In this document: positions 48,486 to 57,007 of the stretch, piece by piece | Layout of the letters: each line of letters opens with the position of its first letter | How positions within the stretch are numbered: the first letter of the stretch is position 1 | Assembly: GCA_900539145.1 (NCBI GenBank) | Contig: UQAX01000013.1 | Location: forward strand, 1-57,007 | Origin: an uncultured Blautia sp. | GTDB lineage: Bacteria; Bacillota; Clostridia; Lachnospirales; Lachnospiraceae | Direction: 5' to 3' | DNA length: 57,007 nucleotides | Made by a program: the position numbers and the translations under genes | The notes under the pieces: model-generated | The model's database searches: none | The model's input: only the letters and a program-made list of their open reading frames with translations | Told to the model about the DNA's origin: nothing

Positions 48486-50249
48486 ATGGAAGAATTTGAA
48501 CTGGAAAACAGAATAAAAAATCTGATGTGGACGGTCAGCGGTGATTATTCTCTGGAATTTAAGCCTGATTTAGCGGCTTTTGCAAAATCTAAATATGTTG
48601 CGCTGTATGATGGAATTAAGCAGGGCGCTTTTGCACGATATTTTAACAGAGAGGAATATTCGCTTTATCTGGTGAAAAAGATTTACCTTCATGCAATGGA
48701 AGCGCCGCTTATGGATTTGGCACAGCTTTGCATTGAATTTGCGGTTTCCGGGAAGATTATAGCAGAGAGGGAAGGTGTTTCCAATATCCGAAGACGTGCC
48801 TGTGAGGACATTCTGGATATGGATTTTCATAAATTAACGGGAAATCCGGCAGGAAAGCTGAAAATAGCTCTGTTTCGTGAAATTTTAAACGGAAAGGGAG
48901 CGGTAGAAGCAAGACAGCGTCACTTTATGGACATGGTACAGGAGCTTTCCGAGGCACAGGATACCATGGAGCTTATTCAGACAACGGACAAGCTGTACAA
49001 TGAGCTGATTGACCCCTATTTTGAGCGTAATCAGGGAGATTTAGAAAAAGTTCTGTCTGTAACCTTGGAGGAACTGGCAGAATTTTCGTGGGAAGACTTT
49101 CTGGAAGAAGAGGCGTTGGAAAGCACACTGGAAACCTATCTGGATAAGGTTACGGAAAATATGACAAACCTGGATACCAGAGAGACAGAAACAAAAGAGG
49201 AGCAGGAGAAAAATACAGAGGAAACCACTAAACGGATTTTAGTGGTGGATGAAAAAGCGCTGGAAAAGATGTATTCCTATGTGGAGAGAAACTACGGAAA
49301 GACTTATCTTACAGAGGGTGAGGAAAAGAAAATCAATGCTCTTGTGTGTCGGGGTATACACAGCGACTGCAGCCTTTATTTTACAAAAGGAATTTTAAAA
49401 GAGCCGGTGATGCGGAATTATCAGTACGAGTATGCCAGAAAACAAAGAAGCAAGAACCTTTATGAATATCATGATAATCACAGAGTGGTTAAAAATAATA
49501 TTCGTCTTCTCACCGATATGCTGAAAAAGACTCTTACCATGAGAGAGGAAAAAGAGGAAACTTTGGCAGACAGAGGAACTCTGCTTCCTAAAAGACTGTG
49601 GCGTATTGGGAGAACGGGAAATGTGCAGGTTTTTAAACGGGAGCTTTACGAAGACAGCAGTAGCTTCGTGGTAGATGTTTTAATTGATGCCAGCGGTTCT
49701 CAGCGCTCCAGACAGGGACAGGTTGCCATTCAGGCATATATTTTAAGCGAGGCGTTAAGCAACGTGGGTATTCCCCACAGAGTAACCAGCTTCTGTACTT
49801 TTTGGGATTATACGGTGCTGCATAATTTTCGGGATTATGACGCAGACAGAACAGAAAACAGCAATATTTTTGAATATGTGACTTCTTCCAACAACAGAGA
49901 CGGACTTGCTGTTAAGGCGGTGGAATATGATTTGCTGCAAAGGGAAGAGGAGCATAAAATTCTGATTGTGTTAAGTGACGGAAAGCCTTATGATATTATT
50001 TTAAATCGGCCCAATGCCAGAAATCCAAAGCCTTATCACGGGGATTACGCTATAAAGGATACGGGATTTGCAGTGCGGAAGCTTCGCAATCAGGGAGTCT
50101 GTGTCTTGGGCGTTTTTGCAGGAGAGGAAAAGGACTTACAGGCGGAGAAAAAGATTTTTGGCAAGGATTTTGCCTATATACGGGATATTTCCGGATTTTC
50201 TCCTGTGGTAGGCCGATATCTGATAAAGCAATTAGAAAAAAACACTTGA
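48486..50249 (+). CDS. VWA-domain protein (NorD/CobT-like), partner of the AAA ATPase
   Basis: 587 residues. A helical N-terminal half (1-220), an acidic linker (about 225-250) and a C-terminal von Willebrand A domain. The metal site is complete: IDASGS (about 400), and LSDGKPYDI with the later Asp. The C-terminal dRNxGVCVLGVFAG strand is as in NorD. It probably docks the ATPase to a client by metal-mediated contact. No nitric oxide reductase, Rubisco or cobaltochelatase gene is in the window, so the client is unknown. Overlaps the next promoter at its stop. Confidence 0.82.
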   Translation: MEEFELENRIKNLMWTVSGDYSLEFKPDLAAFAKSKYVALYDGIKQGAFARYFNREEYSLYLVKKIYLHAMEAPLMDLAQLCIEFAVSGKIIAEREGVSNIRRRACEDILDMDFHKLTGNPAGKLKIALFREILNGKGAVEARQRHFMDMVQELSEAQDTMELIQTTDKLYNELIDPYFERNQGDLEKVLSVTLEELAEFSWEDFLEEEALESTLETYLDKVTENMTNLDTRETETKEEQEKNTEETTKRILVVDEKALEKMYSYVERNYGKTYLTEGEEKKINALVCRGIHSDCSLYFTKGILKEPVMRNYQYEYARKQRSKNLYEYHDNHRVVKNNIRLLTDMLKKTLTMREEKEETLADRGTLLPKRLWRIGRTGNVQVFKRELYEDSSSFVVDVLIDASGSQRSRQGQVAIQAYILSEALSNVGIPHRVTSFCTFWDYTVLHNFRDYDADRTENSNIFEYVTSSNNRDGLAVKAVEYDLLQREEEHKILIVLSDGKPYDIILNRPNARNPKPYHGDYAIKDTGFAVRKLRNQGVCVLGVFAGEEKDLQAEKKIFGKDFAYIRDISGFSPVVGRYLIKQLEKNT

Positions 50250-50274
50250 TAATTAAAAACACTTCTGCTATATT
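50246..50274 (+). promoter_or_regulatory. Promoter of the TagA-like gene
   Basis: TTGATA and TATATT with a 17-nt spacer; the -35 includes the stop codon of the VWA gene. Confidence 0.65.
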
Positions 50275-50328
50275 AGTATAATATGTTTAAAAATACTTAT
50301 ATTCGGGATAAATCCCCAGAGGATAGTA

Positions 50329-51015
50329 ATGAGCGAAAAAATAGAAATTATGGGAATTTCTGTTGAGAAGTGTTATGCAGAGGATGTTATGGAAAGCATT
50401 AACCAGCAGTGGTATCAGGAAACGCTGGCTACTTACGGAGTGCTTACCATGAACCTCTTGCTGGCAGCTCAGCAGGATGAAGAATTAAAAGAGTATATAG
50501 AAACGCTGGATAAAGCAGTGGCAGATGAGCCCGAAATCGTAAAGGCAGCAGGACTTGAGGACAAGGAATGGGAAAATGATATTTCGGAGCATGGCTTTTT
50601 CGGAACGGTATTCTGGCTGCTGAATCATTATAAGAACGAAATTTTTCTTTTAGGAGAAAACGAAGAGGACACAGAAAAATTATATGGATATCTTCAGGAA
50701 AAATATCCGGATATTGTCATACTTGGCAAGGACTTTCTCATGGGCGATGAGGACGACCAGGTGGACAAGGTGATTAACGAAATCAATATGTGGAACCCTC
50801 AGGCAGTTCTAAGCTGTTCCAGAGTATATGATTTGGAGCGGTTTGTAAAAAGACATCGAAAAAAAATCAATACAAAGCTCTGGTTCAGTCTGGGAAGCTG
50901 CCTTGATATTTTCCGTGAGGGAGGCAAAAAACCAAGCTGGCTCAACCGCTTTATGGAAAAGAACAATTTCAAAAAAATGGTATCAAAGTACAATGAGGAC
51001 ATGGAGAAAATGTGA
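50329..51015 (+). CDS. Degenerate WecG/TagA/CpsF-like protein
   Basis: 228 residues with the general course of TagA-type glycosyltransferases: a TxN segment (TMN, 40-42), NEIFLLGENEEDTEKLYGYLQEKYPD, INMWNPQAVL and LWFSLGSCLDIFREGGKKPSWLNR. The active-site DG is Asp67-Glu68, and the PKQE motif is missing, so catalysis is doubtful. TagA makes the second sugar of wall teichoic acid; a regulatory or altered-specificity relative is possible. GAGG site upstream. Has its own promoter. Confidence 0.65.
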   Translation: MSEKIEIMGISVEKCYAEDVMESINQQWYQETLATYGVLTMNLLLAAQQDEELKEYIETLDKAVADEPEIVKAAGLEDKEWENDISEHGFFGTVFWLLNHYKNEIFLLGENEEDTEKLYGYLQEKYPDIVILGKDFLMGDEDDQVDKVINEINMWNPQAVLSCSRVYDLERFVKRHRKKINTKLWFSLGSCLDIFREGGKKPSWLNRFMEKNNFKKMVSKYNEDMEKM

Positions 51016-51021
51016 ATAAAT

Positions 51022-51124
51022 TGTTACATTTTTGAAAAAAAGATGTAATATATTGCATTTTCTCTTTCCTTTTTTTTGATTTTGTATTAGTATATATAGT
51101 AGGGTTTTTATGGGAGATGTAACA
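51022..51124. promoter_or_regulatory. Intergenic region with TGTTACAT inverted repeat
   Basis: TTACAT(T)TTTT pairs with AAAGATGTAA as a hairpin after the TagA-like gene (terminator without T-run), and TGTTACAT (51022) has an exact inverted partner ATGTAACA at 51117-51124. T-rich DNA between may hold the promoter of the PucR-like gene. Confidence 0.4.
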
Positions 51125-51158
51125 CCGAAATAACTATATGATGAAAGAAGGAGAAAAC

Positions 51159-52247
51159 ATGATATCAAATCAGATACTGCAAAATACACTGGATGGTTTA
51201 AAAGGAATATCCAGAAGTGATTTTTGTGTAACAGATATGGAAGGAAAGGTTTTAGCAACTACTTTTTCCGGCAGCGTATGCGGACAGGAGGAAGTAAGCG
51301 CATTTGCCAATTCTCAGGCAGACAGTCAGGTGGTAAAAGGAAATCAGTATTTTAAAATATATGATGACCATCAGTTAGAATATGTTTTGGTCGTAAGCAG
51401 CGCAGGGGACGATGTTTATACATTGGGAAAGCTGGTTGTATTCCAAATTCAGGGCTTGCTTACCGCATATAAGGAGAGATTTAATAAGGATAACTTTATT
51501 AAAAATCTTTTGTTGGACAATCTGCTTTTGGTAGATATCCATAATCGTGCAAAAAAGCTTCACATTGAGGTAGATGTACGCAGGGTTGTATATATACTGG
51601 AGAGCAGTCAGGACAAGGACTACGGTTCTCTGGAAAATATCAAAAAACTTCTGGGAGGAAAACCCGGAGATTTTGTCACAGCGGTAGACGAGAAAAATAT
51701 TATTATTGTCAAGGAATTAGCTCCGTCTGACGGATATCCCCAGTTGGAAAAGACAGCCAACAATATTCTGGCTGCTCTGGGCGTGGAGAAAGACGGTACA
51801 ACACATATTGCTTATGGAACCATTGTAAAAGAATTGAAAGAGGTTTCACGCTCTTATAAGGAAGCAAAGATGGCTCTTGATGTAGGCAAGATTTTCTTTG
51901 GGGAGAGAGATGTAATTGCGTACAGTTCTCTGGGAATTGGAAGACTTATTTATCAGCTTCCTATCCCTCTTTGCAAAATGTTTATTCGGGAAATTTTTGA
52001 TACACATTCTCCCGATGATTTTGATGAGGAGATGCTTACTACAATTAACAAATTCTTTGAAAACAGCTTGAATGTTTCAGAAACCTCCAGACAGCTTTAC
52101 ATTCACAGAAATACGCTGGTATATCGTCTGGATAAGCTTCAGAAAAGCACAGGACTTGACCTGAGAGTTTTTGAAGATGCAATTACCTTTAAAATTGCAT
52201 TGATGGTAGTAAAGTATATGAAGTACATGGAAACACTTGATTACTAA
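51159..52247 (+). CDS. PucR/CdaR-type transcriptional regulator
   Basis: 362 residues. N-terminal sensor-like domain, a degenerate GGDEF-like middle region (about 150-290) and the family C-terminal helix-turn-helix (NVSETSRQLYIHRNTLVYRL, GLDLR). CdaR/PucR proteins respond to small acids or purine catabolites; ligand unknown. ATG 51159 follows AAGGAG. Located 24 nt before ftsE, so it may control the division genes. Confidence 0.88.
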   Translation: MISNQILQNTLDGLKGISRSDFCVTDMEGKVLATTFSGSVCGQEEVSAFANSQADSQVVKGNQYFKIYDDHQLEYVLVVSSAGDDVYTLGKLVVFQIQGLLTAYKERFNKDNFIKNLLLDNLLLVDIHNRAKKLHIEVDVRRVVYILESSQDKDYGSLENIKKLLGGKPGDFVTAVDEKNIIIVKELAPSDGYPQLEKTANNILAALGVEKDGTTHIAYGTIVKELKEVSRSYKEAKMALDVGKIFFGERDVIAYSSLGIGRLIYQLPIPLCKMFIREIFDTHSPDDFDEEMLTTINKFFENSLNVSETSRQLYIHRNTLVYRLDKLQKSTGLDLRVFEDAITFKIALMVVKYMKYMETLDY

Positions 52248-52271
52248 GGAACAGAAAAACAGGAGGTTATT

Positions 52272-52958
52272 ATGATTGATTTAAAAAACGTGAGTAAATC
52301 ATACAGCAAGGGCCAGCCAGCCATTGACAACATGACACTTCACGTGGATAAGGGTGAATTCGTATTTATCGTAGGAAACAGCGGTTCCGGAAAATCAACT
52401 CTTATCAAACTGCTGTTAAAGGAACTGGATCCTACAAGCGGAACGATTACAGTAAACGGACAGGTTCTCAATAAACTGAAACGCAGAAAAGTAGCGAAAT
52501 ACCGCAGGGGAATTGGTGTTGTATTTCAGGATTTTCGCCTTTTAAAGGATAGAAATGTATATGAAAACGTAGCTTTTGCTCAGCGTGTTATTCAGCGCCC
52601 GACTCGTATTATTAAAAAACGAGTACCGGAAATGCTCACATTAGTAGGGTTAGCAGAAAAGTATAAATCAAAGCCTGACCAGCTCTCTGGTGGAGAACAG
52701 CAGAGAGTTGCCCTCGCAAGAGCGTTGGTAAACAGACCGAGTATCCTGCTGGCGGATGAGCCCACAGGAAACTTGGATCCTAAGAACTCCTTTGAAATTA
52801 TGAAGCTCTTAGAGGAAATCAACGAAAGAGGCACAACGGTTCTGGTGGTTACACATAACAGAGAAATCGTAAATGCGTTTAAAAAGCGTGTAATTACCAT
52901 GAAGAAAGGCGTCATTGTAAGTGATGAACAAGAAGGTGAATATCTGAATGAGAATTAG
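52272..52958 (+). CDS. ftsE: Cell division ATP-binding protein FtsE
   Basis: 228-residue ABC ATPase that with FtsX transmits energy to periplasmic/wall hydrolases at the septum. Walker A GNSGSGKST, Q-loop VFQDFRLL, signature LSGGEQQR, Walker B ILLADEPTGNLDP, switch His VTHNRE. Overlaps ftsX by 11 nt. AGGAGG site. Confidence 0.97.
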   Translation: MIDLKNVSKSYSKGQPAIDNMTLHVDKGEFVFIVGNSGSGKSTLIKLLLKELDPTSGTITVNGQVLNKLKRRKVAKYRRGIGVVFQDFRLLKDRNVYENVAFAQRVIQRPTRIIKKRVPEMLTLVGLAEKYKSKPDQLSGGEQQRVALARALVNRPSILLADEPTGNLDPKNSFEIMKLLEEINERGTTVLVVTHNREIVNAFKKRVITMKKGVIVSDEQEGEYLNEN

Positions 52959-53859
52959 TACGATTGCTTATGTATTAAAACAGGGATTTAAAAATATCTG
53001 GAGAAACCTGCGATTTTCTCTGGCGTCCATTGCAACTATGTCAGCATGTATCTTTTTATTCGGTTTGTTCCTTTCCATTATTATGAACTTCCGCTATATT
53101 GTAGATACTGCGGAGGAAGGCGTGGCAGTTGTCGTATATTTTGATAAAGGTATTAAACAGGAAGAAATTGACCAAATCGGAGCGGATATTAAGAAACAGC
53201 CGGAGGTTGCTGACGTAAAATATATTTCTGCAGACGTAGCTTGGGATGAATTCAGTGAAGTATACTTAGGCGGAGATGAAGATATGGCAGAAGGATTTAA
53301 GGATCAGGATAATCCGCTGGCAAACTCCGCACGCTTTGATGTATATCTGAAGGAAGTGGAAAGTCAGGCAGACCTTGTAAAGCACATTGAAGGTCTGGAG
53401 GGCGTTCGAGAAGTAAAACAGTCAAAAGAAGCGGCAGATATGTTGTCTACTTTTAATAAACTGGTGGGATACGTATCCATTGTCATTATTTTAATTCTTC
53501 TGGTAGTGGCATTCTTCCTTATCAATAATACCATTACAATGGGTATTTCCATCCGTCAGGAAGAAATTGGTATTATGAAGCTCATCGGAGCAACAGACTT
53601 TTTCGTCAGAGTGCCGTTTATCATTGAAGGTATCCTTTTAGGTACTATCGGTGCGGCGCTTCCAATGGGTATTTTATACATGATTTATGAAAAAGCAGTA
53701 GAATATGTAATTACCAGATTTAATATTCTGGGTGGATTTCTTCAATTTCTGGATGTTTGGGAAGTATTCCGTTTCTTACTGCCGGTCGGCGTAGGACTGG
53801 GTATTGGCATCGGTTTAATCGGAAGTATTGTTTCCCTTAGAAAGCACTTGAAGGTATAA
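52948..53859 (+). CDS. ftsX: Cell division protein FtsX
   Basis: 303-residue permease-like protein, four helices (about 25, 175, 225, 275) and a large extracellular loop (about 45-165) that binds hydrolases in other Gram-positives. MLSTF segments before helix 2 and RQEEIGIMKLIGATDFFVRVPFIIEG are family typical. The gene right after encodes the likely hydrolase client. Confidence 0.96.
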   Translation: MRISTIAYVLKQGFKNIWRNLRFSLASIATMSACIFLFGLFLSIIMNFRYIVDTAEEGVAVVVYFDKGIKQEEIDQIGADIKKQPEVADVKYISADVAWDEFSEVYLGGDEDMAEGFKDQDNPLANSARFDVYLKEVESQADLVKHIEGLEGVREVKQSKEAADMLSTFNKLVGYVSIVIILILLVVAFFLINNTITMGISIRQEEIGIMKLIGATDFFVRVPFIIEGILLGTIGAALPMGILYMIYEKAVEYVITRFNILGGFLQFLDVWEVFRFLLPVGVGLGIGIGLIGSIVSLRKHLKV

Positions 53860-53874
53860 GACAGGGAGAGCCGC

Positions 53875-55170
53875 ATGAAATTAAAGAACAAGAAAACTGC
53901 AATGCTGCTGGCAAGCTGTCTGGCAATTTCTAATGTACTTTCCGTATCGGCAGCAAATGAGACGGAAGTAAACAAGAAGAAGACAGAGCTGGAAAGTCAG
54001 ATAGAAGATAAAGAACAGCAGGTAAGCTCTTTGCAGCAGCAGAAGGACAATGTGCTGTCCGCTATTAAGAAATTAGATGAAAAGTATGCCAAAGCACAGG
54101 AAAATCTGGATACTTTAACAGGACAGATTGAAGATAAGAATGCTGAAATCGAAAAAAACAGTGCAGAGCTGGAAAAAGCAAAAGAAAAAGAAGCAATCCA
54201 GTATGAAGATATGAAAAAGAGAATACAATATCTTTATGAGGCAGGAAATATTTCAATGATTTCTGTTATTCTGGGAGCAGATGATTTTGCAGAGGCATTG
54301 AGCCGAACAGAAAATTTCAGACAGCTTACTTCTTATGACCGAAAACAATTAGAAAAATATAAAAAGACCTGTAAGAAAATCGAAAATCTGGAAAAGGATT
54401 TAAAGAAAGAAAAGTCAGACTTAGAAGAATACAAACAATCTGCTGAGGAAGAAAAGAGTAATATCGAAACTTCTATCAGCAAAAAGCAGGAAGAAATTAC
54501 AAAGTTTGAAGCCGGAATTGACGCTGCGGTAATGGAGCAGTCAGACTTAGAAGGTGAACTGGCAATTCAGAATGAGATTTTGAAGCAGATGAAAGAGGAA
54601 GTGCAAAGCGCAGGAGGACAGGAAAGCTCTTCTCCTTCCAATGAAAGCACAAACTCTGATGCAAATAAGACAGAGCAGCCAGAGTCAAAACCGGAAGCAA
54701 AGCCGGAAGAGAAACCGAATACACAGCCGGAGACAAAGCCGGAGGAAAAACCGGATAACAGTCAGTCTGAGAACAGTGGTTCTCCACAGTTTACATGGCC
54801 TTGTCCGTCTTCTCATAATGTAACCAGTCCTTTTGGAGACAGAAATTCACCTACTGCGGGAGCTTCCAGCAACCATAAAGGAATTGATATCGGAGCAAGC
54901 AGCGGTTCTCCTATTGTAGCCGCAGCAGCAGGTACGGTAACAGTTTCTACATATTCAGAGTCAGCAGGAAACTATGTAACCATAGACCACGGAAATGGTT
55001 TTCATACAGTCTATATGCACGCATCTGCACGTTATGTAAAGGTCGGACAGAAGGTAAGCGCCGGTCAGCAGATTGCGGCAGTAGGTTCTACCGGATATTC
55101 AACAGGACCGCATCTTCATTTCGGTGTTATGAAAAATGGAGTATATGTAAATCCTATGAATTATTTATAA
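53875..55170 (+). CDS. Murein hydrolase activator/M23 peptidase (EnvC/PcsB-like)
   Basis: 431 residues. Signal peptide (1-27, cut after SAA), a long coiled coil (about 28-250) as in EnvC and PcsB, a Pro/Glu/Lys linker (about 255-300) and a LytM-type zinc peptidase domain (about 310-431): HKGIDIG, DHGNGFHTVYMHAS and GPHLHFG. The ligands look intact, so it may itself cut peptidoglycan. Coiled coil plus position after ftsEX says it is the FtsX-controlled septal hydrolase. 15 nt after ftsX. Confidence 0.94.
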   Translation: MKLKNKKTAMLLASCLAISNVLSVSAANETEVNKKKTELESQIEDKEQQVSSLQQQKDNVLSAIKKLDEKYAKAQENLDTLTGQIEDKNAEIEKNSAELEKAKEKEAIQYEDMKKRIQYLYEAGNISMISVILGADDFAEALSRTENFRQLTSYDRKQLEKYKKTCKKIENLEKDLKKEKSDLEEYKQSAEEEKSNIETSISKKQEEITKFEAGIDAAVMEQSDLEGELAIQNEILKQMKEEVQSAGGQESSSPSNESTNSDANKTEQPESKPEAKPEEKPNTQPETKPEEKPDNSQSENSGSPQFTWPCPSSHNVTSPFGDRNSPTAGASSNHKGIDIGASSGSPIVAAAAGTVTVSTYSESAGNYVTIDHGNGFHTVYMHASARYVKVGQKVSAGQQIAAVGSTGYSTGPHLHFGVMKNGVYVNPMNYL

Positions 55171-55208
55171 GATAAAGGGGGCTGTCAATGCAGTCCTCTT
55201 TCTTTATC
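55171..55208 (+). terminator. Hairpin between the M23 and S41 genes
   Basis: GATAAAG..GGCTG pairs with CAGTC..CTTTATC around a TCAATG loop. No T-run follows, so it may be a partial terminator or a mRNA stability element. It contains an in-frame ATG (55188) that is not the start. Confidence 0.6.
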
Positions 55209-55235
55209 CAAAATGGCATTTTAAGGAGCAGAAAA

Positions 55236-56435
55236 ATGGAAAGAAAAAAGTTTATAAAAGGTTTTCTTTTAGGAATTGTACTGACACTTGTTGTAGGCGG
55301 TGCAGGATTAAAAATTTATGATTATGCACAGGAAAAAAGTGCAGAAGATAAAGCTGTAAATCAGGATTTTGTGGAAAAAGCAAAGGTGCTGGAAAAAATT
55401 ATTGATGATGAATTTACCGGTGAAATTGACAAGGATTTTATGGAAACCGGTATGTATAAGGGAATGATGGCAAGTCTGGGAGATCCCTATTCTGCATATT
55501 ACACCAAGGAAGAATATGAAGAATTAAATACAGAAACAACAGGTCTGTATAAAGGAATTGGCGTTGTGATGCAGATGGACATGGAAACAGGTATGGTAAA
55601 GCTGGTAAGATGTTATGAGGGAGCTCCGGGGGCAAAGGCAGGACTTTTGCCGGATGATATTTTACTCAAAGTAAACAATGAAGACATTGCAGGTATGGAG
55701 CTTTCAGAAGTGGTGGAAAAGGTGAAGACCTCAGAAGGGGAAGTTGCACATTTGACAGTGGCAAGAGAAGGAGAAAATGATTATCTGGAATTTGACGTTC
55801 CTTTGGAAGAAGTGAATATTCCCGTTGTGGAGCATAAGATGCTGGAGGACAATGTAGGCTATATTTTATTATATGAATTTACAGAGCAGACGGAAAGCCA
55901 GTATTTAGAAGCCTTTGAAGATTTGAAAAATCAGGGAATGGAGCGTCTTATTGTAGACGTAAGAAACAATCCCGGAGGACTTTTGACATCTGTATGCAGT
56001 ATTTTAAATGATATTTTACCGGAAGGATTGATTGTATATACAGAGGACAAAGACGGAAAGAGAGAAGAAGTTCATTCAGACGGAAAAAGTGAATTGGATA
56101 TTCCGCTGGTAGTTCTTGTAAATGGAAACAGCGCCAGTGCATCTGAAATCTTTGCAGGAGCAATACAGGATTATGGCGTGGGAACGATTGTGGGAACCAC
56201 AACTTTTGGAAAGGGAATTGTACAGAGTCTTATTCCTCTTACAGACGGAAGCGCAGTAAAGACCACTACTGCAAAATATTACACTCCAAATGGAAGATGT
56301 ATTCATGGTACAGGAATTCAGCCGGATATCGAAGCAGAACTGGCAGAAGAATTACAAAAGAAGACAGTGCTTACTTATGAAGAGGATACACAGCTTCAAA
56401 AGGCAGTAGAAGCAGTAAAAGAAATAGAAAAGTAA
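55236..56435 (+). CDS. S41 family C-terminal processing peptidase
   Basis: 399-residue serine protease with an N-terminal membrane anchor (about 5-26), a PDZ domain (about 95-180) and the S41 domain. Catalytic Ser is in GNSASASEIFAG and Lys in TTFGKGIVQ. CtpA-type proteases trim or destroy secreted wall hydrolases; the M23 protein next door is a natural candidate substrate (inference). ATG 55236 follows AAGGAG. Confidence 0.95.
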   Translation: MERKKFIKGFLLGIVLTLVVGGAGLKIYDYAQEKSAEDKAVNQDFVEKAKVLEKIIDDEFTGEIDKDFMETGMYKGMMASLGDPYSAYYTKEEYEELNTETTGLYKGIGVVMQMDMETGMVKLVRCYEGAPGAKAGLLPDDILLKVNNEDIAGMELSEVVEKVKTSEGEVAHLTVAREGENDYLEFDVPLEEVNIPVVEHKMLEDNVGYILLYEFTEQTESQYLEAFEDLKNQGMERLIVDVRNNPGGLLTSVCSILNDILPEGLIVYTEDKDGKREEVHSDGKSELDIPLVVLVNGNSASASEIFAGAIQDYGVGTIVGTTTFGKGIVQSLIPLTDGSAVKTTTAKYYTPNGRCIHGTGIQPDIEAELAEELQKKTVLTYEEDTQLQKAVEAVKEIEK

Positions 56436-56452
56436 GAGAGGAGAAGAAGCTT

Positions 56453-57007
56453 ATGACAGAGAGAGAACGCATGGATAAAGGGATTTTATACGATCCCGGA
56501 GATGAAGAAATTTTAGCAGAACAATTTCCATACTTGGATGAATTAAAAGAATTTAATGAAGTGCCCTCCGGTGAAGTGGAAAAAAGGGAAGAAATGATGA
56601 AAAAAATGTTTGCCGAATGTGGTGATAATTGCTATATTCAACCGCCGTTTTTTGCAAATTGGAGCGGACATCATATATACATGGGAAAAAACGTGTATGC
56701 CAATTTTAATCTGACAGTAGTAGATGACGGAGACGTTTTCATTGGTGACTATGTAATGATTGGACCAAATGTTACTATTGTCACTGCCGCACATCCCATA
56801 AAACCGGATTTAAGACGCAGAGGCATACAATTTAATCGTCCGGTTCACATTGAAAATAATGTATGGATTGGGGCAGGTGCAATTATTTTACCCGGTGTTA
56901 CTATCGGAGAAAATTCTGTTATCGGAGCGGGAAGCATTGTGACAAAAGATATTCCTGCCAATGTAGTGGCTGTTGGAAATCCTTGCAGGGTGATACGGGA
57001 AATCGGA
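56453..57007 (+). CDS. Maltose/galactoside O-acetyltransferase family protein (cut by window end)
   Basis: Frame open from ATG 56453 to the window edge, 185 residues. Left-handed beta-helix acetyltransferase: MTERERMDKGILYDPGD start, NFNLTVVDDG, catalytic His in TAAHPI, WIGAGAIILPGVTIG and VIGAGSIVTKDIPAN hexapeptides, then VGNPCRVIREI. It moves acetyl from acetyl-CoA to a sugar. AGGAG site; 17 nt after the S41 gene. Only a few residues should be missing. Confidence 0.93.
   Translation, partial: MTERERMDKGILYDPGDEEILAEQFPYLDELKEFNEVPSGEVEKREEMMKKMFAECGDNCYIQPPFFANWSGHHIYMGKNVYANFNLTVVDDGDVFIGDYVMIGPNVTIVTAAHPIKPDLRRRGIQFNRPVHIENNVWIGAGAIILPGVTIGENSVIGAGSIVTKDIPANVVAVGNPCRVIREIG

Noticed and set aside
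1..57007. CRISPR array, prophage, integrase, rRNA or tRNA genes
   Set aside because: No regularly spaced direct repeats, no phage-type or recombinase proteins and no tRNA cloverleaf or rRNA sequence were seen.

Overview
The window comes from a low-GC, spore-forming, anaerobic Gram-positive bacterium, most likely a Lachnospiraceae member (Blautia-like). The grounds are the full spoIIA and spoVA sporulation genes, zinc-type S14 and L36, type III glutamine synthetase, a tRNA(Val)-type T-box, strong AGGAGG ribosome binding sites and an alpha operon that includes rpsD. The species call is inference. The genes shown are mainly chromosomal core; I see no prophage, transposase, CRISPR array, rRNA or tRNA.

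Layout. 1-4400: ABC exporter, undecaprenol/diacylglycerol kinase, phasin-like protein and UbiB-like kinase. 4400-6002, minus strand: a membrane-anchored endonuclease/exonuclease/phosphatase-fold protein and an unknown membrane protein that lacks a normal start codon. 6100-14340: T-box-controlled valS, an LtaS-type sulfatase-fold enzyme, folC, a 49-residue protein and a zinc-ribbon TPR protein. 14428-14763: a 336-bp palindromic repeat element. 14927-19409: spoIIAA-spoIIAB-sigF followed directly by spoVAA-AB-AC-AD-AE. 19540-26218: tcdA, murB, rapZ, whiA, a Crh-like HPr, an M18 aminopeptidase and a catalytically dead signal-peptidase-like membrane protein.

26341-43595 is the S10-spc-alpha ribosomal protein region, in three transcription units by visible terminators and promoters: rpsJ to secY; adk-map-KOW protein-infA; and rpmJ-rpsM-rpsK-rpsD-rpoA-rplQ. 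Three members of one structured repeat family sit inside the first unit, between rplW/rplB, rpsN/rpsH and rpsH/rplF. Two of them share a helix with a compensatory base change.

43626-57007: lipid kinase, MntP/YtaF-like membrane protein, glnN, an AAA ATPase plus VWA protein pair, a degenerate TagA-like protein, a PucR/CdaR-type regulator, then ftsE-ftsX-M23 hydrolase-S41 protease (a cell-division peptidoglycan hydrolysis module) and an acetyltransferase cut by the window end.

The best candidates for something undescribed are the structured repeats in the ribosomal operon, the hairpin and internal promoter before spoVAA that could switch spoVA translation, the palindromic element before spoIIA, and the MoxR-like/VWA pair with an altered Walker A motif.
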